Counted from the first letter of the stretch, positions 20,472 to 29,208 are shown. The stretch: DNA of 64,000 bases from Gracilibacter sp. BRH_c7a (GCA_001516055.1 LOEZ01000061.1:108022-172021), one strand, 5' to 3'. The notes: a model not told the origin generated them from the sequence alone. Program-made: numbers and translations.

Positions 20472-20552
20472 ATGTGGCAGTAAAACCTTAATGCTATGGG
20501 AATAATATATATTGGCGTCATAGCGGAGAGATGTAGCCACATTTTCATTTTC
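20472..20552 (+). promoter_or_regulatory. Possible structured leader upstream of tagA
   Basis: Two nested helices can form: ATGTGGC (20472-20478) with GCCACAT (20536-20542), and inside it GCTATG (20493-20498) with CATAGC (20519-20524). A T-rich stretch follows. It does not match a riboswitch class I know. It lies in the 190-base gap between mreB and tagA. Confidence 0.4.
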
Positions 20553-20604
20553 AGCTTAATTGATGTCAGAAGAGGAAGTATACATACAACCTAGGAGAAT
20601 TTTA

Positions 20605-21327
20605 ATGGAAAGATATAAGATTCTAGGTACCAATATCAATCCGGTGAATCTCGAAGAGAGCATTCATATCATAAAAAAGACCGTCAAGGACGGAGACTCA
20701 ATTCGTGTAGTAACCGCAAATCCTGAGATAATCTATCAAGCTACCGAAGACCTCACTTTACAGACTATCATCAATACTGCAGACCTAGTAGTCCCTGATG
20801 GTATTGGGGTAGTTTGGGCTGCTCGTCAACTGGGGATAGATATCCGAGAAAGAGTAACAGGTATAGACTTAACCGAAAAAATTCTAGAAGCAGGAAATAG
20901 AATGGGGTGGCGCATTTTCTTATTAGGAGCTAAACCAGGTATTGCAGAAATCGCAATCTCTAAGTTATATCAAAAATACCCTGGTAATACTTTTAGTTGT
21001 TATCACGGATACTTCACTCAGGAAGAAGAGCCAGAAGTAATAAGAAGAATAAAAAATTTTGATCCAGATATATTGTTGGTTGGTTTAGGTGCCCCTCTAC
21101 AGGAATATTGGAACAATGAAAACAATGGGTTAGCAAAGGTTAATATGGGGATAGGTGGAACGATTGATGTCCTATCAGGTCATATTTCCAGAGCCCCCAG
21201 ATGGATTAGAGCTGTCGGTTTAGAGTGGCTATATAGGTTAGGAAGAGAACCCAGCAGGATCTCCAGACAGAAAAAGCTACCTAGCTTTGTAAAAAAAGTA
21301 TTTGAACAGAAAAAAACAAAGCAATAA
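20605..21327 (+). CDS. tagA: TagA/WecG-type N-acetylmannosaminyltransferase
   Basis: The enzyme adds ManNAc to GlcNAc-diphospho-undecaprenol, building the linkage unit of wall teichoic acid-like polymers. The family motifs TANPEIIY, VPDGIGVVWAAR, RVTGIDL and LVGLGAPLQEYW are visible. The ATG at 20605 is preferred since AGGAGA lies at 20593-20598; upstream in-frame TTG and ATG codons lack such a site. The protein is 240 residues. It uses the UDP-ManNAc made by the epimerase at 3.6 kb. Confidence 0.93.
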   Translation: MERYKILGTNINPVNLEESIHIIKKTVKDGDSIRVVTANPEIIYQATEDLTLQTIINTADLVVPDGIGVVWAARQLGIDIRERVTGIDLTEKILEAGNRMGWRIFLLGAKPGIAEIAISKLYQKYPGNTFSCYHGYFTQEEEPEVIRRIKNFDPDILLVGLGAPLQEYWNNENNGLAKVNMGIGGTIDVLSGHISRAPRWIRAVGLEWLYRLGREPSRISRQKKLPSFVKKVFEQKKTKQ

Positions 21328-21376
21328 TAATTATTATGCTTGTTACTTTGTCTTGACTTGAGAACACAGGAGATTC

Positions 21377-22507
21377 TTAGCGGCCTTTGTTTAGGATAGT
21401 ATCGTAGAACGAACTAGTTTCCTCAGTCATAGTTTTTTCGTTTAGAGTATTTGCTCGTTGAGCAGCATTAGAAATTAAATGTTTGCGTAGACTTTCGTCT
21501 TGAAGGATTCTCTTGCAAGCCGCTGCTATTTCTTCAGGTTCGGCAGGAGTAATTAAGAGAGCACTAATTTGGTTTTCCCAGATTTCAGGAATCCCGCCTA
21601 CTCGAGAAGCAACTATAGGAACTTCTGCTTGGGCAGCTTCTAAAAGGACGAGACCCATACCTTCACTTAAAGATGGAAGAACAAAAATATCGATGGCAGG
21701 AAGGGCTCCCCAGGCAGGAAAAACATGACCCGTCATTGTATAAGGTAGATTTGATTTTTCTAACTCCCTATGTAGCGAATTGCGTATTGGACCATCCCCA
21801 ATCAACAACAAATGAAGATCGGGTATTTCTTGGGATAGAAGCTGAAGACCCGAGATAAGATAACTATGCCCTTTGACAGGATGGAGCCTTCCTATAGTAC
21901 CTACGACTATCTCATTATCGGATATATCCCATTTATTTCGGAAAGAGTTCCTCATTTCGTTGTATTTATCAAAATCTAATTTTGGATACCCATTATAAAC
22001 TGTTTTGACAGGGAGGTTCTTTATTCTCTTTCCGTACCTTTGATAGAGACTTGCTTGCAAACTGTTGGAAACAGTTATGATTCCCGCTGAGAAAGGAACA
22101 GTCATATTATCTAGCATCAAAGCAATTTTTGCTTTCCAGCCTGAAGTATAATCATGTTCAGGTAGACTATGCATAGTTGTAATACAAGGGAGCGAGATTA
22201 GTTTGGCGACTAAACGTCCAATAAGATTAGCTCTTGTTCCGTGGGCATGGATAATATCTATTCTATTAGTTCGGCAGAATTGAGCGATAGGTAGTACAGG
22301 GGTAATGTCCACAGGAAAGCGCATAGAAATGACAGTTGTATGGACCCCTAGAGATTGTGCTAAAACTGCTAAAGGAGAATTGGCAACTAGACAAACCAGG
22401 TAGGGCATCACTCTGTCTTGTTTGAAGTTATTGAATAAGGTTAGAACATGCTGCTCTGCGCCTCCTATTTCACCTCCACCTATCAGGTGAAGAACCCTGT
22501 AGCTCAT
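21377..22507 (-). CDS. Glycosyltransferase family 4 protein
   Basis: The 376-residue protein has the GT-B layout: an N-terminal GGGEIGGAEQHVL motif and a C-terminal Rossmann domain with TIGRLHPVKGHSYLI and the FVLPSLSEGMGLVLLEAAQAEVP segment that holds the E-x7-E motif. It probably transfers a sugar from a nucleotide donor to a lipid or wall polymer. The acceptor cannot be read. A GGGAGGAGG ribosome-binding site precedes the ATG. It is one of few minus-strand genes here and lies next to tagA, convergent with it. Confidence 0.9.
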   Translation of the reverse strand: MSYRVLHLIGGGEIGGAEQHVLTLFNNFKQDRVMPYLVCLVANSPLAVLAQSLGVHTTVISMRFPVDITPVLPIAQFCRTNRIDIIHAHGTRANLIGRLVAKLISLPCITTMHSLPEHDYTSGWKAKIALMLDNMTVPFSAGIITVSNSLQASLYQRYGKRIKNLPVKTVYNGYPKLDFDKYNEMRNSFRNKWDISDNEIVVGTIGRLHPVKGHSYLISGLQLLSQEIPDLHLLLIGDGPIRNSLHRELEKSNLPYTMTGHVFPAWGALPAIDIFVLPSLSEGMGLVLLEAAQAEVPIVASRVGGIPEIWENQISALLITPAEPEEIAAACKRILQDESLRKHLISNAAQRANTLNEKTMTEETSSFYDTILNKGR

Positions 22508-22697
22508 CTAATATCCTCCTCCCATGGGGTCTAACTTCACTACCATGGACTGCACGAAGAAGTAAATGTCCACGGTCTAATGCCTAATCTAAACTTTATA
22601 ATAGAGAAATATCAGGGGACTTGCAAGTAATTCGTTACACCTGAACAGTGTTGGAGCCTGCTGCATATTATAGGGGAAGAAAGGCAGGTTAGGAGTT

Positions 22698-23102
22698 ATG
22701 AGTGTTTTTTCTCTGTTCATTCTGATATGCGGGATTATAGGTGGATGGATCATTGCTGGAAGGTATGAATACCAAATTCCCATAAGTCTGTCAAATAGAA
22801 TAGTATCATGGAAGCTTCTCGAAAGGAACAGGGAAGCACTTGATGCTCTAGTGGTAAATATTGAAGCAAGAGAATTCATTACTGAAAATATGGAGAAAGA
22901 AATTTACATAGTAAGGAAATCCAGAAAACCCAGAGACGAACATATGCTAATGAATGTTGGAATCCAGATTGAGCAGAACCCACCTGATAACGAAGAGATA
23001 GAAAAAGCTAAACAAAGGTTGGAAAAAAGGTTCCCCGGGTTAACGGTTAATTTCTCTTCTCAGGGACAGGAGGATAACAATGCTGTTCTATGTTCTGATT
23101 GA
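22698..23102 (+). CDS. Small membrane-anchored protein of unknown function upstream of comFA
   Basis: I do not recognise this 134-residue protein. It has one N-terminal membrane helix (about residues 3-20), then a charged cytoplasmic-type tail with a predicted helix EEIEKAKQRLEKRFPG. AGGAG lies just before the ATG. Its end overlaps the start of comFA by 23 bases, which suggests translational coupling to the DNA-uptake genes. Confidence 0.7.
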   Translation: MSVFSLFILICGIIGGWIIAGRYEYQIPISLSNRIVSWKLLERNREALDALVVNIEAREFITENMEKEIYIVRKSRKPRDEHMLMNVGIQIEQNPPDNEEIEKAKQRLEKRFPGLTVNFSSQGQEDNNAVLCSD

Positions 23103-24819
23103 CAAGGAAGAGGTGATGAGGTTTTCACCTGTTCCGGAAATGGACAAGCTCTCTAAAAAAGTACTAAGACCAGGTCTACCCTTAAGCTATCTGCAGTACT
23201 ACCTGAAAGACCTTATATCTTCAGATAAGATAACTTTTAAGAAGAAATTACAAAACATAGAGACAAGCATTATAAATCAACTTGTTAAAGGATTGAAAAA
23301 AGACGAAGCAATAGTTGAAACGCAGTTTAATTGGCAAGAGGGCTTTCAGTCGAAAATACATCTTAATGAGGAAATTTTTTCTAGAATTATTACGGCAATT
23401 CAGGGGCGGTTAATAACTGAAGGTGAACTTCCAGTCATTGCGAGAACAATTGGAATTAGTGAAAAAGAGCTTCTCGTAATACTGAATGAAGCAGTATCTA
23501 GGGGATTTGGAGATTGGCTGCCTGCTATAAGTAGGAATCAAGCAGGCTGGATATGCGAACGGTGTAATAGCAATAATCGGATACAAGAATGGCCTTCATT
23601 GTATGGTCAAGCAGCTACTTGCAAGGAATGTGATATACTGGGTGCCCAGACATCTCTCCAAACCATATTTAAATTTAACCCTGCAAACCTTCATTTAGAA
23701 CAACCTTTATTATTAGATCATGATGAAGATCAGTTAGACGAAAAATGGTCAATACAATTCACGACTGCTCAGGCTAATGCTGCTAAAAAACTTATCGAAT
23801 ATACCGAGGAGCAAAAAGCAAGAGAAGTATTACTATGGGCAGCCTGCGGGGCGGGGAAGACAGAAGTTAGTTTCCCTCTGATAGCGAGGTATTTAGCCCA
23901 AAAGAAGAAAGTGTTATTTACTGCCCCGCGGCAGGATGTAGCCCATGATGTTCATCCCCGATTACTTAAAAATTTTCCGAAAGTTTCAATTAAGCTTATG
24001 AGTGGTGCAGTTGTTCAAGAGTTTAAAGAGAGTGCATTGACAGTCTCAACTACCCATCAGACTCTAAAATTTTACCGCTATTTTGATTTAATTATTTTTG
24101 ATGAAGTTGATGCTTACCCTTATAGCGGAAGTGCTGTTTTGAACCATGGCCTAAAGACGGCTTTGAGTGAAAGTGGACAAATAGTTTACTTAACGGCTAC
24201 CCCTTCGGATGAATTAATTAAGAAAGCTTCTAGCGGGCAATGCCCAATAATTAGACTGCCAATTCGACATCACGGCCACCATTTACCATTACCTCAATGG
24301 GTAAAAATACCATTAAAAGTTGACAATCCTCTGAAAACAGAACCCACTCTCTCAGGGAACGTAACTGAAAGTTTAGATACCATCTTGAGAGAAGTTATGC
24401 TGAAAGGTCCATTGCTTGTATTTGTACCCCTTGTGGCAATGGTAACTGAATGGATTAAGATTTTGCAAAAAATGTTTCCCTTGAAAACAGTAGACGGTAG
24501 TTGGAGCTATGATCCGAAACGAAGAGAAAAAGTAAACTCTTTCCAAGAGCAAAAATATGATATCTTCCTAACGACATCCATTTTAGAAAGAGGTATTACA
24601 GTTCCAGGAGTTCAAGTTGTAGTTTTGTACGCTGACCACCAGATATATGATGTAAGATCATTAGTCCAAATGGCGGGGAGAACTGGACGGACAATTGATT
24701 CACCAACAGGTACAGTGATTTTCCTGGCATCTAGTGAAACAAAGTCAATGAAGGATGCCAGGAAATGGATACAAGAACAGAATACTTTTGCTAAACAAGA
24801 GGAGGTTCAGAATGCTTAG
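23080..24819 (+). CDS. comFA: ComFA-like DNA-uptake helicase
   Basis: The 579-residue protein resembles ComFA, an ATP-driven helicase/translocase that pulls single-stranded DNA into competent cells. A four-cysteine zinc finger (CERC and CKEC, about residues 161-187) precedes the helicase core with Walker A AACGAGKTE, Walker B IIFDEVDAYP, motif III LTATPS and motif VI QMAGRTGR. The start ATG has GGAGG upstream. comFC follows and overlaps by eight bases. Confidence 0.9.
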   Translation: MLFYVLIDKEEVMRFSPVPEMDKLSKKVLRPGLPLSYLQYYLKDLISSDKITFKKKLQNIETSIINQLVKGLKKDEAIVETQFNWQEGFQSKIHLNEEIFSRIITAIQGRLITEGELPVIARTIGISEKELLVILNEAVSRGFGDWLPAISRNQAGWICERCNSNNRIQEWPSLYGQAATCKECDILGAQTSLQTIFKFNPANLHLEQPLLLDHDEDQLDEKWSIQFTTAQANAAKKLIEYTEEQKAREVLLWAACGAGKTEVSFPLIARYLAQKKKVLFTAPRQDVAHDVHPRLLKNFPKVSIKLMSGAVVQEFKESALTVSTTHQTLKFYRYFDLIIFDEVDAYPYSGSAVLNHGLKTALSESGQIVYLTATPSDELIKKASSGQCPIIRLPIRHHGHHLPLPQWVKIPLKVDNPLKTEPTLSGNVTESLDTILREVMLKGPLLVFVPLVAMVTEWIKILQKMFPLKTVDGSWSYDPKRREKVNSFQEQKYDIFLTTSILERGITVPGVQVVVLYADHQIYDVRSLVQMAGRTGRTIDSPTGTVIFLASSETKSMKDARKWIQEQNTFAKQEEVQNA

Positions 24820-25549
24820 CCAAATCTTACATAGAATCAAAGAAGGTGCTGCTCTTATTTGGTATGAGCAGGAGGAAGAGTGTCTTCTTTGTAGTAATTT
24901 AGCCAAAGAAATAATCTGCCAATCATGTAGGGATCTATATTTTAGACCTGAATTAAATCGTTGTAATACCTGTGGTAAGCTGATTGGAGATAATAAGATA
25001 CGGTGCAGCGATTGTCAGGAAGGTAAAGGGCCGAAGTGTTTAACAAGAGCGACAGCGTTAGGGCATTACTCTGGAGCATGGAAAGACTTAATCCAAAATG
25101 TTAAATTCAGAGGCCAACCTTATCTCCTTGCTTACTTGAGAGGCTACGTGGATGATTGGGTTATAAAGAATTTTCCTCCTCCAGATGTCATAATTCCTGT
25201 ACCTATGCATCATTCTAGAATAGCTCAAAGAGGATTTAATCAGGCTGATGTTTTAGCTTCAATTTTAAGCGGGCAGTTAGGAATTGAATATCAAGATGCT
25301 CTTTACAGAAATAGAGCAACAACTGCGCAGACATCCCTAGGTCGTCATGAGAGGCTGAATAATGTGCAAGGAGCATTTTCCCTCAAAAAGGATGTTGACA
25401 TAAAGGGACGGATTATATGGTTAGTAGATGATGTAGTTACTACAGGAACAACGCTTGATGAGTGTGCTAAGGCTTTGAGAGAGCATGGTGCAAGTGATAT
25501 CTATGGGATCTGTCTCGCGGCTGGAATAGAAGAAATTCTAGAAAAATGA
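24812..25549 (+). CDS. comFC: ComFC/GntX-family phosphoribosyltransferase-like protein
   Basis: The 245-residue product has an N-terminal zinc-ribbon with CLLC, CQSC, CNTC and CSDC pairs, then a type I phosphoribosyltransferase fold with the PRPP motif IIWLVDDVVTTGTTLDEC. ComFC is needed for efficient DNA uptake, by an unclear mechanism. The ATG at 24812 follows GAGGAGG and overlaps comFA, so a longer frame from 24755 is not used. No comFB gene lies between. Confidence 0.9.
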   Translation: MLSQILHRIKEGAALIWYEQEEECLLCSNLAKEIICQSCRDLYFRPELNRCNTCGKLIGDNKIRCSDCQEGKGPKCLTRATALGHYSGAWKDLIQNVKFRGQPYLLAYLRGYVDDWVIKNFPPPDVIIPVPMHHSRIAQRGFNQADVLASILSGQLGIEYQDALYRNRATTAQTSLGRHERLNNVQGAFSLKKDVDIKGRIIWLVDDVVTTGTTLDECAKALREHGASDIYGICLAAGIEEILEK

Positions 25550-25648
25550 CTATACAAAATGATTGTTATGTGAACTGTGAGAAAAGTCGTAGGACTACGG
25601 AACCAAAAAGAAAACGGAAAAAAAAGGATAGCTTTTCTACCCACAAAA

Positions 25649-25724
25649 TTATCCACATCAACAATCGCAAAACATATCAAGTAAATCAAAGTTATCAACA
25701 GTATCCACAGGCTCCTGTGCATAA
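25649..25724. promoter_or_regulatory. Cluster of four DnaA boxes
   Basis: TTATCCACA (25649-25657) is a perfect DnaA box. TTATCAACA (25692-25700) and GTATCCACA (25701-25709) each differ by one base and abut. TGTGCATAA (25716-25724) is a perfect box on the other strand. All lie within 76 bases of the 322-base gap between comFC and the ABC transporter. No dnaA or dnaN is nearby, so this is probably a DnaA-binding cluster rather than the chromosome origin. Confidence 0.75.
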
Positions 25725-25784
25725 CTTTTCGTAATTCGAAAAACAAGAAAGTGAGAAAAAGAGACTAAAATTAAATAATTGGTA

Positions 25785-25813
25785 TTGTAGAATAATTCAC
25801 TGAGAGGTATAAT
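25785..25813 (+). promoter_or_regulatory. Promoter candidate for the amino-acid ABC transporter
   Basis: TTGTAG (25785-25790) and a perfect TATAAT (25808-25813) are 17 bases apart, about 60 bases before the binding-protein gene. The -35 is weak beyond TTG. Confidence 0.55.
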
Positions 25814-25871
25814 TTTCAAAGAAAGAGCTTGTTTTATTCTTAAAAACAAGGGAAGAAAGGAAGGGGAAAAA

Positions 25872-26648
25872 GTGAAAAAAGGTCTCTATATAACTATGGT
25901 TATTATGTTAATTGTATCTTTGGTTGCTGTTACTGGATGCAGTAATAATGCTCCCGCACCAGGAGGAGAGGAAAAAATACTTAAAGTAGGTTCAGATATT
26001 GCTTATGCACCATTTGAGTATTTTGATGAGAAACAGGAGGCAACCGGGTTTGACATCGATCTTATGACTGCTATCGCTGAAGATATGGGTTATAAGGCTG
26101 AGTTTGAAACCGCTGCCTTTGATGGTTTGATTCCGTCCCTTCAGGCAGGAAAATATGACGCTGTGATTTCAGCGATGACCATTACTGAAGAGCGTGGGGA
26201 AGTCGTCAAGTTCAGTGATCCTTATTTTAGTGCTGTACAATACATTGCCTTTAAGAAAGGCGAAAAATATGAGAAAATTGCAGATCTTGAAGGCAAGAAA
26301 ATCGGTGTTCAGCTTAATACTACCGGCCAGTTTGCAGTTGAAGATGCGGGTTTAACTACTCAGAAGTTTGATACAACTCCTGATGCTCTGAATGCCTTGC
26401 TTATTGGCGGGGTTGATGTAGTAGTTGCAGACAATCAGCCTGTACTGAGCTTTATTGAAGCTAACCAAGCCAGTGATATCGAATGTGTTACTGCCGATAC
26501 CGAAGATGAATTCTATGGTATTGCAATGCAATTAGAGAACACAGAATTAGCTGAAAAGATAAATGCAACGCTTAAAAAGTTTAAAGAAAATGGCAAATAC
26601 GCAGAAATTTATAGCAAATGGTTCAAAGGAGAAGTTCCTAAATTCTAA
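25872..26648 (+). CDS. Polar amino-acid ABC transporter, substrate-binding lipoprotein
   Basis: The 258-residue protein is a family 3 extracellular solute-binding protein of the GlnH/ArtP/HisJ type. The signal peptide ends in a lipobox (VAVTGC), so the mature protein is lipid-anchored. The family pattern YAPFEYFDEKQEATGFDIDLM and ISAMTITEERGEVVKFSDPY is clear. The start is GTG with AAGGGG upstream. It feeds the permease and ATPase genes that follow after a terminator and an internal promoter. Glutamine, arginine or another polar amino acid is the likely substrate. Confidence 0.92.
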   Translation: MKKGLYITMVIMLIVSLVAVTGCSNNAPAPGGEEKILKVGSDIAYAPFEYFDEKQEATGFDIDLMTAIAEDMGYKAEFETAAFDGLIPSLQAGKYDAVISAMTITEERGEVVKFSDPYFSAVQYIAFKKGEKYEKIADLEGKKIGVQLNTTGQFAVEDAGLTTQKFDTTPDALNALLIGGVDVVVADNQPVLSFIEANQASDIECVTADTEDEFYGIAMQLENTELAEKINATLKKFKENGKYAEIYSKWFKGEVPKF

Positions 26649-26663
26649 TCTGAATTTCACAAT

Positions 26664-26705
26664 GAAAAACCTCGCTCCACTTAGACTATGGAACGAGGTT
26701 TTTTC
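26664..26705 (+). terminator. Terminator after the binding-protein gene
   Basis: A stem of about 14 bp (AAAAACCTCGCTCCA with TGGAACGAGGTTTTTT, one mismatch) ends in a T-run. It should make expression of the binding protein exceed that of the permease. Confidence 0.8.
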
Positions 26706-26766
26706 TTACGTAAGCTGAGTAACTAAGAGAAAAAGGAAGCTTACAATAATTTCATTCTAATACATC

Positions 26767-26795
26767 TTGAACTGAAAAGTTAATAAAGGTATAAT
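26767..26795 (+). promoter_or_regulatory. Strong sigma-A-type promoter for the permease-ATPase genes
   Basis: TTGAAC (26767-26772) and TATAAT (26790-26795) are exactly 17 bases apart. The transcript leader would carry the repeat fragment at 26851. Confidence 0.7.
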
Positions 26796-26850
26796 GTCGA
26801 AGAATAGTTAAATAAATTTCTTTTGAAGATAGATTTCCTTTTTCGAAGAA

Positions 26851-26879
26851 GCCAACAAGTTGGCAAGCTTCACTTTATT
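26851..26879 (+). repeat. Dispersed repeat fragment in the permease leader
   Basis: The 14-bp palindrome GCCAACAAGTTGGC and the following CAAGCTTCACTTTAT match the start of the 90-bp unit seen at 15.5 kb. It ends just before the permease ribosome-binding site. Confidence 0.75.
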
Positions 26880-26901
26880 TTAGTAGGGGAGGATACCACT
26901 C

Positions 26902-27585
26902 GTGACTATCGGGGTTATCAACTGGGGGCTTGCTCTTGATTCCTTTCCCGTTTTACTTCAAGGAGCAAAAATAACGCTTCAGTTCACTGTTGTATCAGTA
27001 TTCTTTGGCATGATACTGGGGCTAATATTTGCCTTAGGGCGTATGTCTAAAAATAAGATTATTAAGTTTCTTTCCGCAGCTTATATCGACTTTTTCAGAG
27101 GAACACCGCTCTTAGTTCAGATATTTCTAATTTATTTTGGTATTCCGCAGCTGATTCCCTTTACTCTGCCTGATAACTACCAATATATTGCAGGGGCTAT
27201 TGCTTTGAGTTTAAACTGTGGTGCTTATACTGCTGAGATCTTTCGTTCGGGTATTCAGTCAATCGATTATGGGCAGGCAGAAGCTGCCAGATCGCTTGGA
27301 ATGAGTCATTTTCAATCCATGAGATATATCATTCTTCCTCAAGCATTCAAGGTTGTTGTGCCTCCTTTGGGGAATGAATTTATTGCCATGCTTAAAGATT
27401 CTTCCCTGCTGGCGATTATTGCTATCGAAGATTTGATGTATACAGGTAAGATCATAGCCGGACGAACTTTTCAGGCTTTGCCTATTTTTATGATGGTGGC
27501 AGTGATGTATTTAGCAATGACTATGGCGTTGTCCATGCTCGTAAACTATACAGAAAAGAGGTTGAGCAAGAGTGATAACGGTTAG
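26902..27585 (+). CDS. Polar amino-acid ABC transporter, permease
   Basis: The 227-residue membrane protein is of the His/Glu/Gln/Arg/opine permease family. The [14 protein letters not shown] and [17 protein letters not shown] segments and the EAA motif [14 protein letters not shown] (ATPase contact) are present, with about five membrane helices. The start is GTG with AGGGGAGG upstream. It overlaps the ATPase gene by 14 bases. Confidence 0.93.
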   Translation: MTIGVINWGLALDSFPVLLQGAKITLQFTVVSVFFGMILGLIFALGRMSKNKIIKFLSAAYIDFFRGTPLLVQIFLIYFGIPQLIPFTLPDNYQYIAGAIALSLNCGAYTAEIFRSGIQSIDYGQAEAARSLGMSHFQSMRYIILPQAFKVVVPPLGNEFIAMLKDSSLLAIIAIEDLMYTGKIIAGRTFQALPIFMMVAVMYLAMTMALSMLVNYTEKRLSKSDNG

Positions 27586-28291
27586 TAATCTTCATAAATA
27601 TTTTGGAAAACTAGAAGTCCTTAAGGGTATAGATATGCAGGTTAAGGAACGCGAAGTGGTTGTGATAATCGGAGCCAGTGGTTCTGGAAAAAGCACTTTG
27701 CTGCGCTGTCTTAACAAACTAGAGGATACAACCAGTGGGGAAATAATAATTGACGGAATTCCTCTTAATTCAGAAGCTAATGTCAATGCTATCCGCAGAG
27801 AAGTAGGAATGGTTTTTCAGAGGTTTAACCTTTTCCCGCATATGACAGCTCTACAAAACGTTATTTTAGCACCCCAAATTGTTCGTAATCTGAGCAAGCA
27901 AGAAGCAGAAAATATAGGACTTGAGCTTTTAAATAAGGTCGGTCTTGGCGATAAAGTTAATGAATACCCGAGACGCCTATCAGGAGGGCAGCAACAGAGG
28001 GTTGCTATCGCCAGGGCATTAGCAATGAGACCCAAGGTTATGTTATTTGATGAAGCCACATCAGCTCTTGATCCAGAGATGGTGGGCGAAGTATTGGCAG
28101 TTATGCGTGACCTTGCTAGAGAAGGAATGACTATGGTTGTCGTTACGCATGAAATGGGTTTTGCCAGAGAAGTAGGAGACAGGTTAATTTTTATCGACGA
28201 AGGGGTTATAGTGGAAGAAGGCCCACCGGTAGAAGTGTTCAGTAACCCGAGGAATCCTAGAACCCAAGCATTTCTAAGTAAAATTCTCTAA
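27572..28291 (+). CDS. Polar amino-acid ABC transporter, ATP-binding protein
   Basis: The 239-residue ATPase of the GlnQ/ArtM/HisP type has Walker [10 protein letters not shown], the [11 protein letters not shown]-loop segment, the signature [15 protein letters not shown] and Walker [15 protein letters not shown]. It begins with GTG inside the permease gene and ends before a terminator. Confidence 0.95.
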   Translation: MITVSNLHKYFGKLEVLKGIDMQVKEREVVVIIGASGSGKSTLLRCLNKLEDTTSGEIIIDGIPLNSEANVNAIRREVGMVFQRFNLFPHMTALQNVILAPQIVRNLSKQEAENIGLELLNKVGLGDKVNEYPRRLSGGQQQRVAIARALAMRPKVMLFDEATSALDPEMVGEVLAVMRDLAREGMTMVVVTHEMGFAREVGDRLIFIDEGVIVEEGPPVEVFSNPRNPRTQAFLSKIL

Positions 28292-28306
28292 TAATAAAGA
28301 AGATAT

Positions 28307-28334
28307 AAACATCCTTGATTAAGGATGTTTTCTT
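28307..28334 (+). terminator. Terminator after the amino-acid transporter
   Basis: A 10-bp stem AAACATCCTT/AAGGATGTTT with a four-base loop is followed by TCTT. Confidence 0.75.
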
Positions 28335-28369
28335 ATAATTTGCAAGCCAATAAAAACCTTGGATTTCTA

Positions 28370-28398
28370 TTGATAAAGTTCAACTTTATGGTAATAAT
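28370..28398 (+). promoter_or_regulatory. hpf promoter candidate with palindromic operator in the spacer
   Basis: TTGATA (28370-28375) and AATAAT (28393-28398) are 17 bases apart. A perfect 8-1-8 palindrome ATAAAGTT-c-AACTTTAT (28373-28389) fills most of the spacer and touches the -35, a classic repressor position. Confidence 0.45.
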
Positions 28399-28483
28399 AT
28401 ACTGAATCCTTAAATAAAAATAGCAGGAATTTTATGATTAGAGGTGAATACCTTATATATATCAGGCGAAAGGGGTTGGGACT

Positions 28484-29014
28484 ATGAATATTAACGTAAG
28501 AGGCAAACAGATTAAAGTAACAGATGCACTCAAAGACTATGTAGTCAAAAGAGTCGGTAAACTTGAAAAGTATTCTGATGATTTCATCGATGTTCAGGTG
28601 ACTTTATCCGTTGAAAAAGAACGTCAGAGAGTCGAAGTAACTGCCCCCCTTAATGGATTTATTCTCAGAGGAGAGGAAGAGACTGATGACATGTATTCCT
28701 CCATTGACCTGGTAGTTGACAAGCTTGAACGTCAGATGGAAAAATACCGTAAACGTATCGGTAAGAAAAGAACGAAGATTATTAAGGATGAGCCAAGCTA
28801 TTTATTAGAGTCTGATGAAGAAATTATTGAGAAGGATGCTATTGCTAAGATTAAGAAATTCCCTGCCAAACCGATGTCAATCGATGAGGCTGTTATGCAG
28901 ATGAATCTTATAGGTCACAGCTTCTTTGTATTCATGAATGCCGAAACTGAAGTTATGAATGTAGTCTATAAACGCAAGTACGGAGACTATGGTCTTATGG
29001 AACCCGAGTTTTAA
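28484..29014 (+). CDS. hpf: Ribosome hibernation promoting factor, long form
   Basis: The 176-residue protein is a long-form HPF that joins 70S ribosomes into inactive 100S dimers. The N-terminal S30AE/YfiA domain (about 1-95) binds the decoding site, and the C-terminal domain (SIDEAVMQMNLIGHSFFVFMN) mediates dimerisation. Its place directly before secA is common in Firmicutes. Confidence 0.94.
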   Translation: MNINVRGKQIKVTDALKDYVVKRVGKLEKYSDDFIDVQVTLSVEKERQRVEVTAPLNGFILRGEEETDDMYSSIDLVVDKLERQMEKYRKRIGKKRTKIIKDEPSYLLESDEEIIEKDAIAKIKKFPAKPMSIDEAVMQMNLIGHSFFVFMNAETEVMNVVYKRKYGDYGLMEPEF

Positions 29015-29035
29015 TATCTGGAGTTTCGATATAGC

Positions 29036-29063
29036 TGCAGCCCGCTTGGCGGGCTGCTCTTTT
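29036..29063 (+). terminator. Terminator after hpf
   Basis: A GC-rich 9-bp stem GCAGCCCGC/GCGGGCTGC with a three-base loop is followed by TCTTTT. Confidence 0.85.
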
Positions 29064-29104
29064 GTACTACCTGGGAGAACTATGGTAGAGATGAGTTGTT
29101 TTGA

Positions 29105-29133
29105 TTGAACCTAAAGGCTCCTGGTGTTAGAAT
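29105..29133 (+). promoter_or_regulatory. Sigma-A-type promoter for secA
   Basis: TTGAAC (29105-29110) and TAGAAT (29128-29133) are 17 bases apart, with a TG extension just before the -10. It lies between the hpf terminator and secA. Confidence 0.65.
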
Positions 29134-29208
29134 ATAAAGATAAGACTTGTTTGACAAAGGGTTAACAGGTTTGTTCATTTACGATGAAAATATGGAAGGT
29201 GGACCATA

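Noticed and set aside
22542..22575. Imperfect inverted repeat CCATGGAC/GTCCACGG
   Set aside because: One mismatch and a 17-base loop with no T-run make it too weak to call.
25649..25724. DnaA cluster as chromosome origin oriC
   Set aside because: dnaA and dnaN are absent, there are only four boxes, and no clear AT-rich unwinding element with DnaA-trio repeats was seen.
25546..25734. Small open frame after comFC
   Set aside because: Its codons are lysine- and repeat-rich, it has no good ribosome-binding site, and it overlaps the DnaA-box cluster; it looks like chance.
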